From Hydractinia symbiolongicarpus (taxonomy: Eukaryota > Cnidaria > Hydrozoa > Anthoathecata > Hydractiniidae), in assembly GCF_029227915.1 (NCBI RefSeq), contig NC_079875.1, forward strand, positions 2,232,001 to 2,296,000: DNA of 64,000 bases, written 5' to 3'. This document shows, one piece after another, positions 24,324 to 38,521 of the stretch. The position numbers were made by a program, and so were the translations under genes. The notes beneath the pieces were generated by a model. The model had not been told where the DNA came from, searched no databases, and was given only the letters and a program-made list of their open reading frames with translations. How positions within the stretch are numbered: the stretch's first letter is position 1; every line of letters starts with the position of its first letter.

Positions 24324-27300
24324 CAAAGAAAGTACCCAGGGAGTAAACTCACTTCCGAAACGATTTTTCATATTATTTTTTCACCACTAAAACGCATGAG
24401 ACTTGTAGTTTTCAAATGTGTTTTCATTTTTGATGAGACGCTGAATAAAAGGAGTTTAATCGCCGGCAAACAAAAACCTGCGATTTCCCGTAAATCCCGG
24501 ACTCGGCCCGTATAGTCAAAAGTATACAAAGAAAGTACCCAGGGAGTAAACTCATTTCCCGAACGATTTTTTAAATTATTTTCTCACCACTAAAACGCAT
24601 GAGACTTGTAGTTTTCAGAAATGTTTTCATTTTTGATGAGGCGCTTAATGAATGTGGTTTAATAGCCGGCAAACGAAACCCTGCGTTTTCCCGCAAATCC
24701 CGGACTCGGCCCGTATAGTCAAAAGTATACGAAGAAAGTACCCAGGGAGTAAACTCATTTCCCAAACGATTTTTTAAATTATTATTTCACCACTAAAGCC
24801 CATGAGACTTGTAGTTTTCAGAAATGTTTTAATTTTTGATGAGACGCTTAATGAAAGTGGTTTAATCCCCGGCAAACGAAAACCCGCGATTTCCCGTAAA
24901 TCCCAGGCTTGGCCCGTATAGTCGAATGTATACAAAGAAAGTACCCTGTGAGTAAACTCATTTCCAAAACGATTTTTTAAATTATCTTTTTACCACTAAA
25001 ACGCATGAGACTTGTAGTTTTCAAAAATGTTTTCATTTTTGATGAGATGCTGATTAAAAGAAGTTTAGTCGCCGGCAAACCAAAACCCGCCATTTCCCGT
25101 AAACCCCTGACTCGGCCCGTATAGTCAAAAGTATACGAAGAAAGTACCCAGGGAGTAAACTCACTTCCCGAACGATTTTTTATATTATTTTTTCACCACT
25201 AAAACGCATGAGACTTGTAGTTTTCAAAAGTGTTTTCATTTTTGATGAGACGCTGAATAAAAGGAGTTTAATCGCCGGCAAACGAAAACCTGCGATTTCC
25301 CGTAAATCCCGGACTCGGCCCGTATAATCAAAAGTATACAAAGAAAGTACCCAGGGAGTAAACTCATTTCCCGAACGATTTTTTAAATTATTTTCTCACC
25401 ACTAAAACGCATGAGACTTGTAGTTTTCAGAAATGTTTTCATTTTTGATGAGACGCTTAGCGAAAGTGGTTTAATCGCCGGCAAACGAAATACCACGATT
25501 TCCCTAAATCCCGGGCTTGTCCCGTATAGTCGAATGTTTACAAAGAAAGTGCCCAGGGAGTAAATTCATTTCCCGAACGATTTTGTAAGTTATTTTTCAC
25601 CACTAAAACGCATGAGACTTGTAGTTTTCAGAATTGTTTTCATTTTTGATGAGACGCTTAGTTAAAGTGGTTTAATCGCTGGCAAACGAAAATCCGCGAC
25701 TTCCCGTAAATCCCGGGCTTGGCCCGTATAGTCGAATGTATACAAAGAAAGTACCCTGTGAGTAAACTCATTTCCAAAACGATTTTTTAAATTATCTTTT
25801 CACCACTAAAACGCATGAGACTTGTAGTTTTCAAAAATGTTTTCATTTGTGATGAGACGCTGAATAAGAGGAGTTTAATCGCCGGCAAACGAAAACCTGC
25901 GATTTCCCGTAAATCCCGGACTCGGCCCGTATAGTCAAAAGTATACAAAGAAAGTACCCAGGGAGTAAACTCATTTCCCGAACGATTTTTTAAACTATTA
26001 TTTCACCACTAAAGCCCATGAGACTTGTAGTTTTCTGAAATGTTTTCATTTTTGATGAGGCGCTTAATGAATGTGGTTTAATAGCCGGCAAACGAAACCC
26101 TGCGATTTCCCGCAAATCCCGGACTCGGCCCGTATAGTCAAAAGTATACAAAGAAAGTACCCAGGGAGTAAACTCATTTCCCAAACGATTTTTTAAATTA
26201 TTATTTTACCACTAAAGCCCATGAGACTTGTAGTTTTCAGAAATGTTTTAATTTTTGATGAGACGCTTAATGAAAGTGGTTTAATCCCCGGCAAACGAAA
26301 ACCCGCGATTTCCCGTAAATCCCAGGCTTGGCCCGTATAGTCGAATGTATACAAAGAAAGTACCCTGTGAGTAAACTCATTTCCAAAACGATTTTTTAAA
26401 TTATCTTCTTACCACTAAAACGCATGAGACTTGTAGTTTTCAAAAATGTTTTCATTTTTGATGAGATGCTGATTAAAAGAAGTTTAGTCGCCGGCAAACC
26501 AAAACCCGCCAATTCCCGTAAACCCCTGACTCGGCCCGTATAGTCAAAAGTATACGAAGAAAGTACCCAGGGAGTAAACTCACTTCCCGAACGATTTTTT
26601 ATATTATTTTTTCACCACTAAAACGCAGGAGACTTGTAGTTTTCAAAAGTGTTTTCATTTTTGATGAGACGCTGAATAAAAGGAGTTTAATCGCCGGCAA
26701 ACGAAAACCTGCGATTTCCCGTAAATCCCGGACTCGGCCCGTATAGTCAAAAGTATACAAAGAAAGTACCCAGGGAGTAAACTCATTTCCCGAACGATTT
26801 TTTAAATTATTTTCTCACCACTAAAACGCATGAGACTTGTAGTTTTCAGAAATGTTTTCATTTTTGATGAGACGCTTAGCGAAAGTGGTTTAATCGCCGG
26901 CAAACGAAACCCCGCGATTTCCCGTAAATCCCGGGCTTGGCCCGTATAGTCGAATGTATACAAAGAAAGTACCCTGTGAGTAAACTCATTTCCAAAACGA
27001 TTTTTTAAATTATCTTTTCACCACTAAAACGCATGAGACTTGTAGTTTTCAAAAATGTTTTCATTTTTGATGAAACGCTGAATAAAAGGAGTTTAATCGC
27101 CGGCAAACGAAAACCTACGATTTCCCGTAAATCCCGGACTCGGCCCGTATAGTCAAAAGTATACAAAGAAAGTACCCACGGAGTAAACTCATTTCCCAAA
27201 CAATTTTTTAAACTATTATTTCACCACTAAAACCCATGAGACTTGTAGTTTTCAGAAATGTTTTCATTTTTGATGAGACGCTTAATGAATGTGGTTTAAT

Positions 27301-28251
27301 AGCCGGCAAACAAAAACCTGCGATTTCCCGTAAATCCCGGACTCGGCCCGTATAGTCAAAAGTATACAAAGAAAGTACCCAGGGAGTAAACTCATTTCCC
27401 GAACGATTTTTTAAATTATTATTTCACCACTAAAGTCCCTGAGACTTGTTGTTTTCAGAAATGTTTTCATTTTTGATGAGACGCTGAATGAATGTGGTTT
27501 AATAGCCGGCAAACGAAAACCCGCGATTTCCTGTAAATCCCGGGCTTGGCCCGTATAGTCGAATGTATACAAAGAAAGTACCCTGTGAGTAAACTCATTT
27601 CCAAAACGGTTTTTTAAATTATCTTTTCACCACTAAAACGCATGAGACTTGTAGTTTTCAAAACTGTTTTCATTTTTGATGAGACGCTGAATAAAAGGAG
27701 TTTAATCGCCGGCAAACGAAAACCTGCGATTTCCCGTAAATCCCGGGCTTGGCCCGCATAGTTGAATGTATATAAAGAAAGTACCCAGGGAGTAAACTGA
27801 TTTCCCGAACGATTTTTTAAATTATTTCTGTACCACTAGAACGAATGAGACTTGTAGTTTCCAAAAATGTTTTCATTTTTAATGAGACGCTTAATAAAAG
27901 AGGTTTAATCGCCGGCAAACGAAATACCACGATTTCCCTAAATCCCGGGCTTGTCCCGTATAGTCGAATGTTTACAAAGAAAGTACCCTGTGAGTAAACT
28001 CATTTCCAGAACGATTTTTGAAATTGTTTTTTCACCACTAAAACGCGTGAGACTTGTAGTTTTTAAAAGTGTTTTCATTTTTGATGAGACGCTGAATAAA
28101 AGAAGTTTAATCGCCGGCAAACAAAATCCCGCGATTTCCCGTAAATCCCGGACTCGGCCCGTATAGTCAAAAGTATACAAAGAAAGTACCCTGTGAGTAA
28201 ACTCATTTCCAAAACGATTTTTTAAATTATCTTTTCACCACTAAAACGCAT
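24324..28251. repeat. Mosaic monomers resembling the 12-16 kb region
   Basis: About 19 monomers. The order from about 25542 (GTGCCCAGGGAGTAAATTC, then GTTAAAGTGG, GAATAAGAGG, GAGGCGC, TTTAATCCCC, CTTCTTACC) repeats that seen from 13981 and in the 15.4-16.4 kb units, so it looks like an older copy of that family. AAACTCACTTCC marks at about 24350 and 25163 agree. C-type sequence occurs near 27.8 kb, followed by the GTTTACAAAG / ACGCGTGAG monomer at about 27974. No gene is seen. Confidence 0.8.
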
Positions 28252-31200
28252 GAGTCTTGTAGTTTTCAAAAATGTTTTCATTTTTGATGAGACGCTGAAT
28301 AAAAGGAGTTTAATCGCCGGCAAACGAAAACCTGCGATTTCCCGTAAATCCCGGACTCGGCCCGTATAGTCAAAAGTATACAAAGAAAGTACCCAGAGAG
28401 TAAACTCATTTCCCAAACGATTTTTTAAAATATTATTTCACCACTAAAGCCCATGAGACTTGTAGTTTTTAAAAATGTTTTCATTTTTGATGAGACGCTT
28501 AATGAATGTGGTTTAATAGCCGGCAAACGAAAACCCGCGATTTCCTGTAAATCCCGGGCTTGGCCCGTATAGTCGAATGTATACAAAGAAAGTACCCTGT
28601 AAGTAAACTCATTTCCAAAACGGTTTTTTAAATTATCTTTTCACCACTAAAACGCATGAGACTTGTAGTTTTCAAAAATGTTTTCATTTTTGATGAGACG
28701 CTGAATAAAAGGAGTTTAATCGCCGGCAAACGAAAACCTGCGATTTCCCGTAAATCCCGGACTCGGCCCGTATAGTCAAAAGTATACAAAGAAAGTACCC
28801 AGGGAGTAAACTCTTTTCCCGAACGATTTTTTAAATTATTATTTCACCACTAAAGCCCATTAGACTTGTAGTTTTTAAAAATGTTTTCATTTTTGATGAG
28901 ACGCTGAATAAAAGGAGTTTAATCGCCGGCAAACGAAAACCTGCGATTTCCCGTAAATCCCGGACTCGGCCCGTATAGTCAAAAGTATACAAAGAGAGTA
29001 CCCAGGGAGTAAACTCATTTCCCGAACGATTTTTTAAACTATTATTTCACCACTAAAGCCCATGAGACTTGTAGTTTTCAGAAATGTTTTCATTTTTGAT
29101 GAGACGCTTAATGAATGTGGTTTAATAGCCGGCAAACGAAAACCTGCGATTTCCCGCAAATCCCGGACTCGGCCCGTATAGTCAAAAGTATACAAAGAAA
29201 GTACCCAGGGAGTAAACTCATTTCCCAAACGATTTTTTAAATTATTATTTCACCACTAAAGCCCATGAGACTTGTAGTTTTCAGAAATGTTTTTATTTTT
29301 GATGAGACGCTTAATGAATGTGGTTTAATAGCCGGCAAACGAAAACCCGCGATTTCCTGTAAATCCCGGGCTTGGCCCGTATAGTCAAATGTATACAAAG
29401 AAAGTACCCACGGAGTAAACTCATTTCCCAAACGATTTTTTAAACTATTATTTCACCACTAAAACCCATGAGACTTGTAGTTTTCAGAAATGTTTTCATT
29501 TTTGATGAGACGCTTAATGAATGTGGTTTAATAGCCGGCAAACGAATACCTGCGATTTCCCGTAAATCCCGGACTCGGCCCGTATAGTCAAAAGTATACA
29601 AAGAAAGTACCCAGGGAGTAAACTCATTTCCCGAACGATTTTTTAAATTATTATTTCACCACTAAAGCCCCTGAGACTTGTAGTTTTCAGAAATGTTTTC
29701 ATTTTTGATGAGACGCTTAATGAATGTGGTTTAATAGCCGGCAAACGAAAACCCGCGATTTCCTGTAAATCCCGGGCTTGGCCCGTATAGTCGAATGTAT
29801 ACAAAGAAAGTACCCTGTGAGTAAACTCATTTCCAAAACGGTTTTTTAAATTATCTTTTCACCACTAAAACGCATGAGACTTGTAGTTTTCAAAAGTGTT
29901 TTCATTTTTGATGAGACGCTGAATAAAAGAAGTTTAATCGCCGGCAAACAAAAACCCGCGATTTCCCGTAAATCCCGGACTCGGCCCGTATAGTCAAAAG
30001 TATACAAAGAAAGTACCCTGTGAGTAAACTCATTTCCAAAACGATTTTTTAAATTATCTTTTCACCACTAAAACGCATGAGTCTTGTAGTTTTCAAAAAT
30101 GTTTTCATTTTTGATGAGACGCTGAATAAAAGGAGTTTAATCGCCGGCAAACGAAAACCTGCGATTTCCCGTAAATCCCGGACTCGGCCCGTATAGTCAA
30201 AAGTATACAAAGAGAGTACCCAGGGAGTAAACTCATTTCCCGAACGATTTTTTAAACTATTATTTCACCACTAAAGCCCATGAGACTTGTAGTTTTCAGA
30301 AATGTTTTCATTTTTGATGAGACGCTTAATGAATGTGGTTTAATAGCCGGCAAACGAAAACCTGCGATTTCCCGCAAATCCCGGACTCGGCCCGTATAGT
30401 CAAAAGTATACAAAGAAAGTACCCAGGGAGTAAACTCATTTCCCAAACGATTTTTTAAATTAATATTTCACCACTAAAGCCCATGAGACTTGTAGTTTTC
30501 AGAAATGTTTTCATTTTTGATGAGACGCTTAATGAATGTGGTTTAATAGCCGGCAAACGAAAACCCGCGATTTCCTGTAAATCCCGGGCTTGGCCCGTAT
30601 AGTCGAATGTATACAAAGAAAGTACCCTGTGAGTAAACTCATTTCCAAAACGGTTTTTTAAATTATCTTTTCACCACTAAAACGCATGAGACTTGTATTT
30701 TTCAAAAATGTTTTCATTTTTGATGAGACGCTGAATAAAAGGAGTTTAATCGCCGGCAAACGAAAACCTGCGATTTCCCGTAAATCCCGGACTCGGCCCG
30801 TATAGTCAAAAGTATACAAAGAAAGTACCCAGGGAGTAAACTCTTTTCCCGAACGATTTTTTAAATTATTATTTCACCACTAAAGCCCATGAGACTTGTA
30901 GTTTTTAAAAATGTTTTCATTTTTGATGAGACGCTGAATAAAAGGAGTTTAATCGCCGGCAAACGAAAACCTGCGATTTCCCGTAAATCCCGGACTCGGC
31001 CCGTATAGTCAAAAGTATACAAAGAGAGTACCCAGGGAGTAAACTCATTTCCCGAACGATTTTTTAAACTATTATTTCACCACTAAAGCCCATGAGACTT
31101 GTAGTTTTCAGAAATGTTTTCATTTTTGATGAGACGCTTAATGAATGTGGTTTAATAGCCGGCAAACGAAAACCTGCGATTTCCCGCAAATCCCGGACTC

Positions 31201-33238
31201 GGCCCGTATAGTCAAAAGTATACAAAGAAAGTACCCAGGGAGTAAACTCATTTCCCAAACGATTTTTTAAATTATTATTTCACCACTAAAGCCCATGAGA
31301 CTTGTAGTTTTCAGAAATGTTTTTATTTTTGATGAGACGCTTAATGAATGTGGTTTAATAGCCGGCAAACGAAAACCCGCGATTTCCTGTAAATCCCGGG
31401 CTTGGCCCGTATAGTCAAATGTATACAAAGAAAGTACCCACGGAGTAAACTCATTTCCCAAACGATTTTTTAAACTATTATTTCACCACTAAAACCCATG
31501 AGACTTGTAGTTTTCAGAAATGTTTTCATTTTTGATGAGACGCTTAATGAATGTGGTTTAATAGCCGGCAAACGAAAACCCGCGATTTCCTGTAAATCCC
31601 GGGCTTGTCCCGTATAGTCGAATGTTTACAAAGAAAGTACCCAGGGAGTAAACTCATTTCCAGAAAGATTTTTTAATTTATTTTTTCACCACTAAAACGC
31701 ATGAGACTTGTAGTTTTCAAAAGTGTTTTCATTTTTGATGAGACGCTGAATAAAAGAAGTTTAATCGCCGGCAAACAAAAACCCGCGATTTCCCGTAAAT
31801 CCCGGACTCGGCCCGTATAGTCAAAAGTATACAAAGAAAGTACCCTGTGAGTAAACTCATTTCCAAAACGATTTTTTAAATTATCTTTTCACCACTAAAA
31901 CGCATGAGTCTTGTAGTTTTCAAAAATGTTTTCATTTTTGATGAGACGCTGAATAAAAGGAGTTTAATCGCCGGCAAACGAAAACCTGCGATTTCCCGTA
32001 AATCCCGGACTCGGCCCGTATAGTCAAAAGTATACAAAGAGAGTACCCAGGGAGTAAACTCATTTCCCGAACGATTTTTTAAACTATTATTTCACCACTA
32101 AAGCCCATGAGACTTGTAGTTTTCAGAAATGTTTTCATTTTTGATGAGACGCTTAATGAATGTGGTTTAATAGCCGGCAAACGAAAACCTGCGATTTCCC
32201 GCAAATCCCGGACTCGGCCCGTATAGTCAAAAGTATACAAAGAAAGTACCCAGGGAGTAAACTCATTTCCCAAACGATTTTTTAAATTAATATTTCACCA
32301 CTAAAGCCCATGAGACTTGTAGTTTTCAGAAATGTTTTCATTTTTGATGAGACGCTTAATGAATGTGGTTTAATAGCCGGCAAACGAAAACCCGCGATTT
32401 CCTGTAAATCCCGGGCTTGGCCCGTATAGTCGAATGTATACAAAGAAAGTACCCTGTGAGTAAACTCATTTCCAAAACGGTTTTTTAAATTATCTTTTCA
32501 CCACTAAAACGCATGAGACTTGTAGTTTTCAAAAATGTTTTCATTTTTGATGAGACGCTGAATAAAAGGAGTTTAATCGCCGGCAAACGAAAACCTGCGA
32601 TTTCCCGTAAATCCCGGACTCGGCCCGTATAGTCAAAAGTATACAAAGAAAGTACCCAGGGAGTAAACTCTTTTCCCGAACGATTTTTTAAATTATTATT
32701 TCACCACTAAAGCCCATGAGACTTGTAGTTTTTAAAAATGTTTTCATTTTTGATGAGACGCTGAATAAAAGGAGTTTAATCGCCGGCAAACGAAAACCTG
32801 CGATTTCCCGTAAATCCCGGACTCGGCCCGTATAGTCAAAAGTATACAAAGAGAGTACCCAGGGAGTAAACTCATTTCCCGAACGATTTTTTAAACTATT
32901 ATTTCACCACTAAAGCCCATGAGACTTGTAGTTTTCAGAAATGTTTTCATTTTTGATGAGACGCTTAATGAATGTGGTTTAATAGCCGGCAAACGAAAAC
33001 CTGCGATTTCCCGCAAATCCCGGACTCGGCCCGTATAGTCAAAAGTATACAAAGAAAGTACCCAGGGAGTAAACTCATTTCCCAAACGATTTTTTAAATT
33101 ATTATTTCACCACTAAAGCCCATGAGACTTGTAGTTTTCAGAAATGTTTTTATTTTTGATGAGACGCTTAATGAATGTGGTTTAATAGCCGGCAAACGAA
33201 AACCCGCGATTTCCTGTAAATCCCGGGCTTGGCCCGTA
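28252..33238. repeat. 9-mer (1,827 bp) and 10-mer (2,030 bp) higher-order family
   Basis: The rare change CATGAGTCTTG occurs at 28252, 30079 and 31906, each 1,827 bp apart. The best pair is 29861-31687 and 31688-33238 (the second truncated). It shares GGCAAACAAAAACCC, AAAGAGAGTACCC, TTAATATTTCACC, AAACTCTTTTCCCG and TTTTTAAAAATG, up to the point where one reads CCCGTATAG and the other CCCGTACAG. Segments near 28.4-29.5 and 30.5-31.5 kb also match at 2,030 bp, so 9-mer and 10-mer registers overlap. Confidence 0.85.
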
Positions 33239-35687
33239 CAGTCGAATGTATACAAAGAAAGTACCCTGTGAGTAAACTCATTTCCCCAACGATTTTTTAA
33301 ATTATCTTTTCACCACTAAAACGCATGAGACTTGTAGTTTTCAAAAATGTTTTCATTTTTGATGAGACGCTGAATAAAAGGAGTTTAATCGCCGGCAAAC
33401 GAAAACCTGCGATTTCCCGTAAATCCCGGACTCGGCCCGTATAGTCAAAAGTATACAAAGAAAGTACCCAGGGAGTAAACTCTTTTCCCGAACGATTTTT
33501 TAAATTATTATTTCACCACTAAAGCCCATGAGACTTGTAGTTTTTAAAAATGTTTTCATTTTTGATGAGACGCTGAATAAAAGAAGTTTAATCGCCGGCA
33601 AACGAAAACCCGCGATTTCCCGTAAATCCGGGCTTGGCCCGTATAGTCAAAAGTATACGAAGAAAGTACCCAGGGAGTAAACTTATTTCCCGAACGATTT
33701 TTTATATTATTTTTTCACCACTAAAACGCATGAGACTTGTAGTTTTCAAAAGTGTTTTCATTTTTGATGAGACGCTGAATAAAAGAAGTTGAATCGCCGG
33801 CAAACGAAAACCCGCGATTTCCCGTAAATCCCGGACTCGGCCCGTATAGTCAAAAGTATACAAAGAAAGTACCCAGGGAGTAAACTCATTTCCCGAACGA
33901 TTTTTTAAATTATTTTTTCACCACTAAAACGCATGAGACTTGTAGTTTTTAGAAATGTTTTCATTTTTGATGAGACGCTTAATGAAAGTGGTTTAATCCC
34001 CGGCAAACGAAAACCCGCGATTTCCCGTAAATTCCAGGCTTGGCCCGTATAGTCGAATGTATACAAAGAAAGTACCCTGTGAGTAAACTCATTTCCAAAA
34101 CGGTTTTTTAAATTATCTTTTCACCACTAAAACGCATGAGACTTGTAGTTTTCAAAAATGTTTTCATTTTTGATGAGACGCTGAATAAAAGGAGTTTAAT
34201 CGCCGGCAAACGAAAACCTGCGATTTCCCGTAAATCCCGGACTCGGCCCGTATAGTCAAAAGTATACAAAGAAAGTACCCAGGGAGTAAACTCTTTTCCC
34301 GAACGATTTTTTAAATTATTATTTCACCACTAAAGCCCATGAGACTTGTAGTTTTTAAAAATGTTTTCATTTTTGATGAGACGCTGAATAAAAGGAGTTT
34401 AATCGCCGGCAAACGAAAACCTGCAATTTCCCGTAAATCCCGGACTCGGCCCGTATAGTCAAAAGTATACAAAGAGAGTACCCAGGGAGTAAACTCATTT
34501 CCCGAACGATTTTTTAAACTATTATTTCACCACTAAAGCCCATGAGACTTGTAGTTTTCAGAAATGTTTTCATTTTTGATGAGACGCTTAATGAATGTGG
34601 TTTAATAGCCGGCAAACGAAAACCTGCGATTTCCCGCAAATCCCGGACTCGGCCCGTATAGTCAAAAGTATACAAAGAAAGTACCCAGGGAGTAAACTCA
34701 TTTCCCAAACGATTTTTTAAATTATTATTTCACCACTAAAGCCCATGAGACTTGTAGTTTTCAGAAATGTTTTTATTTTTGATGAGACGCTTAATGAATG
34801 TGGTTTAATAGCCGGCAAACGAAAACCCGCGATTTCCTGTAAATCCCGGGCTTGGCCCGTACAGTCGAATGTATACAAAGAAAGTACCCTGTGAGTAAAC
34901 TCATTTCCCCAACGATTTTTTAAATTATCTTTTCACCACTAAAACGCATGAGACTTGTAGTTTTCAAAAATGTTTTCATTTTTGATGAGACGCTGAATAA
35001 AAGGAGTTTAATCGCCGGCAAACGAAAACCTGCGATTTCCCGTAAATCCCGGACTCGGCCCGTATAGTCAAAAGTATACAAAGAAAGTACCCAGGGAGTA
35101 AACTCTTTTCCCGAACGATTTTTTAAATTATTATTTCACCACTAAAGCCCATGAGACTTGTAGTTTTTAAAAATGTTTTCATTTTTGATGAGACGCTGAA
35201 TAAAAGAAGTTTAATCGCCGGCAAACGAAAACCCGCGATTTCCCGTAAATCCGGGCTTGGCCCGTATAGTCAAAAGTATACGAAGAAAGTACCCAGGGAG
35301 TAAACTTATTTCCCGAACGATTTTTTATATTATTTTTTCACCACTAAAACGCATGAGACTTGTAGTTTTCAAAAGTGTTTTCATTTTTGATGAGACGCTG
35401 AATAAAAGAAGTTGAATCGCCGGCAAACGAAAACCCGCGATTTCCCGTAAATCCCGGACTCGGCCCGTATAGTCAAAAGTATACAAAGAAAGTACCCAGG
35501 GAGTAAACTCATTTCCCGAACGATTTTTTAAATTATTTTTTCACCACTAAAACGCATGAGACTTGTAGTTTTTAGAAATGTTTTCATTTTTGATGAGACG
35601 CTTAATGAAAGTGGTTTAATCCCCGGCAAACGAAAACCCGCGATTTCCCGTAAATTCCAGGCTTGGCCCGTATAGTCGAATGTATAC
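32442..35687. repeat. Higher-order repeat: 8-mer of 1,623 bp, two copies
   Basis: Units are 32442-34064 and 34065-35687. Both contain CCCGTACAGTCG (about 33236 and 34859), TTTCCCCAACG, AAACTTATTTCCCG, GAAGTTGAATCG, TTTTTAGAAATG and GTAAATTCCAGG in the same order. Differences are very few, for example CTGCAATTTCCC in the second unit. The first unit reuses the end of the preceding 9-mer block, so the two expansions overlap. Confidence 0.9.
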
Positions 35688-36905
35688 AAAGAAAGTACCC
35701 TGTGAGTAAACTCATTTCCAAAACGATTTTTTAAATTATCTTTTCACCACTAAAACGCATGAGACTTGTAGTTTTCAAAAATATTTTCATTTTTGATGAG
35801 ACGCTGAATAAAAGGAGTTTAATCGCCGGCAAACGAAAACCTGCAATGTCCCGTAAATCCCGGACTCGGCCCGTATAGTCAAAAGTATACAAAGAAAGTA
35901 CCCAGGGAGTAAACTCATTTCCCGAACGATTTTTTAAACTATTGTTTCACCACTAAAGCCCATGAGACTTGTAGTTTTCAGAAATGTTTTCATTTTTGAT
36001 GAGACGCCTAATGAATGTGGTTTAATAGCCGGCAAACGAAATCCTGCAATTTCCCGTAAATCCCGGACTCGGGCCGTATAGTCAAAAGTATACAAAGAAA
36101 GTACCCAGGGAGTAAACTCATTTCCCGAACGATTTTTTAAATTATTATTTCACCACTAAAGCCCATGAGACTTGTAGTTTTCAGAAATGTTTTCATTTTT
36201 GATGAGACGCTTAGTGAAAGTGGTTTAATCGCCGGCAAACGAAAACCCGCGATTTCCCGTAAATTCCGGGCTTGGCCCGTATATTTGAATGTATACAAAG
36301 AAAGTACCCTGTGAGTAAACTCATTTCCAAAACGATTTTTTAAATTATCTTTTCACCACTAAAACGCATGAGACTTGTAGTTTTCAAAAATGTTTTTATT
36401 TTTGATGAGACGCTGAATAAAAGGAGTTTAATCGCCGGCAAACGAAAACCTGCGATGTCCCGTAAATCCCGGACTCGGCCCGTATAGTCAAAAGTATACA
36501 AAGAAAGTACCCAGGGAGTAAACTCATTTCCCGAACGATTTTTTAAACTATTGTTTCACCACTAAAGCCCATGAGACTTGTAGTTTTCAGAAATGTTTTC
36601 ATTTTTGATGAGACGCCTAATAAATGTGGTTTAATAGCCGGCAAACGAAAACCTGCGATTTCCCGTAAATCCCGGACTCGGGCCGTATAGTCAAAAGTAT
36701 ACAAAGAAAGTACCCAGGGAGTAAACTCATTTCCCGAACGATTTTTTAAATTATTATTTCACCACTAAAGCCCATGAGACTTGTAGTTTTCAGAAATGTT
36801 TTCATTTTTGATGAGACGCTTAGTGAAAGTGGTTTAATCGCCGGCAAACGAAAACCCGCGACTTCCCGTAAATCCCGGGCTTGGCCCGTATAGTCGAATG
36901 TATAC
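35688..36905. repeat. Higher-order repeat: 3-mer of 609 bp, two copies
   Basis: Units are 35688-36296 and 36297-36905. Both carry GATGTCCCG or ATGTCCCG, AAACTATTGTTTCACC, GACGCCTAAT, CTCGGGCCGTATAG and AGTGAAAGTGG. Small differences include AAAATATTTTC against AAAATGTTTTT and CCTAATGAATG against CCTAATAAATG. This is one of the few odd-numbered short units in the window. Confidence 0.88.
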
Positions 36906-38521
36906 AAAGAAAGTACCCTGTGAGTAAACTCATTTCCAAAACGATTTTTTAAATTATCTTTTCACCACTAAAACGCATGAGACTTGTAGTTTTCAAAAAT
37001 GTATTCATTTTTGATGAGACGCTGAATAAGAGGAGTTTAATCGCCGGCAAACGAAAACTTGCGATTTCCCGTAAATTCTGGCCTCGGCCCGTATAGTAAA
37101 AAGTATACAAAGAAAGTACCCAGGGAGTAAACTCATTTCCAGAACGATTTTTTAAATAATTTTTTCACCACTAAAACGCATAAGACTTGTAGTTTTTAAA
37201 AATGTTTTCATTTTTGATGAGACGCTGAATAAAAGAAGTTTAATCGCCGGCAAACGAAAACCCGCGATTTCCCGTAAATCCCGGGCTTGGCCCGTATATG
37301 TATTTAAAGAAAGTACCCAGGGAGTTAACTGATTTCCCGAACGATTTTTCAAATTATTTCTGCACCACTAGAACGAAGGAGACTTGTAGTTTCCAAAAAT
37401 GTTTTCATTTTTAATGAGACGCTTAATTAAAGAGGTTTAATCGCCAGCAAACGAAATACCACGATTTCCCTAAATCCTGGGCTTGTCCCGTATAGTCGAA
37501 TGTTTACAAAGAAAGTACCCTGTGAGTAAACTCATTTCCAGAACGATTTTTTAAATTATCTTTTCACCACTAAAACGCATGAGACTTGTAGTTTTCAGAA
37601 ATGTTTTCATTTTTGATGAGACGCTTAGTGAAAGTGGTTTAATCGCCGGCAAACGAAAACCCGCGACTTCCCGTAAATCCTGGGCTTGGCCCGTATAGTC
37701 GAATGTATACAAAGAAAGTACCCTGTGAGTAAACTCATTTCCAAAACGATTTTTTAAATTATCTTTTCACCACTAAAACGCATGAGACTTGTAGTTTTCA
37801 GAAATGTTTTCATTTTTGATGAGATGCTTAGTGAAAGTGGTTTAATCGCCGGCAAACGAAAACCCGCGACTTCCCGTAAATCCCGGGCTTGGCCCGTATA
37901 GTCGAATGTATACAAAGAAAGTACCCTGTGAGTAAACTCATTTCCAAAACGATTTTTTAAATTATCTTTTCACCACTAAAACGCATGAGACTTGTAGTTT
38001 TCAAAAATGTTTTCATTTGTGATGAGACGCTGAATAAAAGGAGTTTAATCGCCGGCAAACGAAAACCTGCGATTTCCCGTAAATCCCGGACTCGGCCCGT
38101 ATAGTCAAAAGTATACAAAGAAAGTACCCAGGGAGTAAACTCATTTCCCGAACGATTTTTTAAACTATTATTTCACCACTAAAGCCCATGAGACTTGCAG
38201 TTTCAGAAATGTTTTCATTTTTGATGAGGCGCTTAATGAATGTGGTTTAATAGCCGGCAAACGAAACCCTGCGATTTCCCGCAAATCCCGGACTCGGCCC
38301 GTATAGTCAAAAGTATACAAAGAAAGTACCCAGGGAGTAAACTCATTTCCCAAACGATTTTTTAAATTATTATTTCACCACAAAAGCCCATGAGACTTGA
38401 AGTTTTTAGAAATGTTTTCATTTTTGATGAGACGCTTAATGAATGTGGTTTAATAGCCGGCAAACGAAAACCCGCGATTTCCTGTAAATCCCGGGCTTGG
38501 CCCGTATAGTCGAATGTATAC
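36906..38521. repeat. Mosaic monomers, including two adjacent alike copies
   Basis: About eight monomers. A copy near 37290 has the CCCGTATATGTAT 6-bp deletion and is followed by a C copy. Two successive monomers ending at about 37710 and 37913 are nearly the same: an A-type left half, then CAGAAATG, AGTGAAAGTGG and CGACTTCCC. The usual A/B alternation is therefore interrupted. A 1-bp loss gives CTTGCAGTTTCAG near 38200. No gene is seen. Confidence 0.8.
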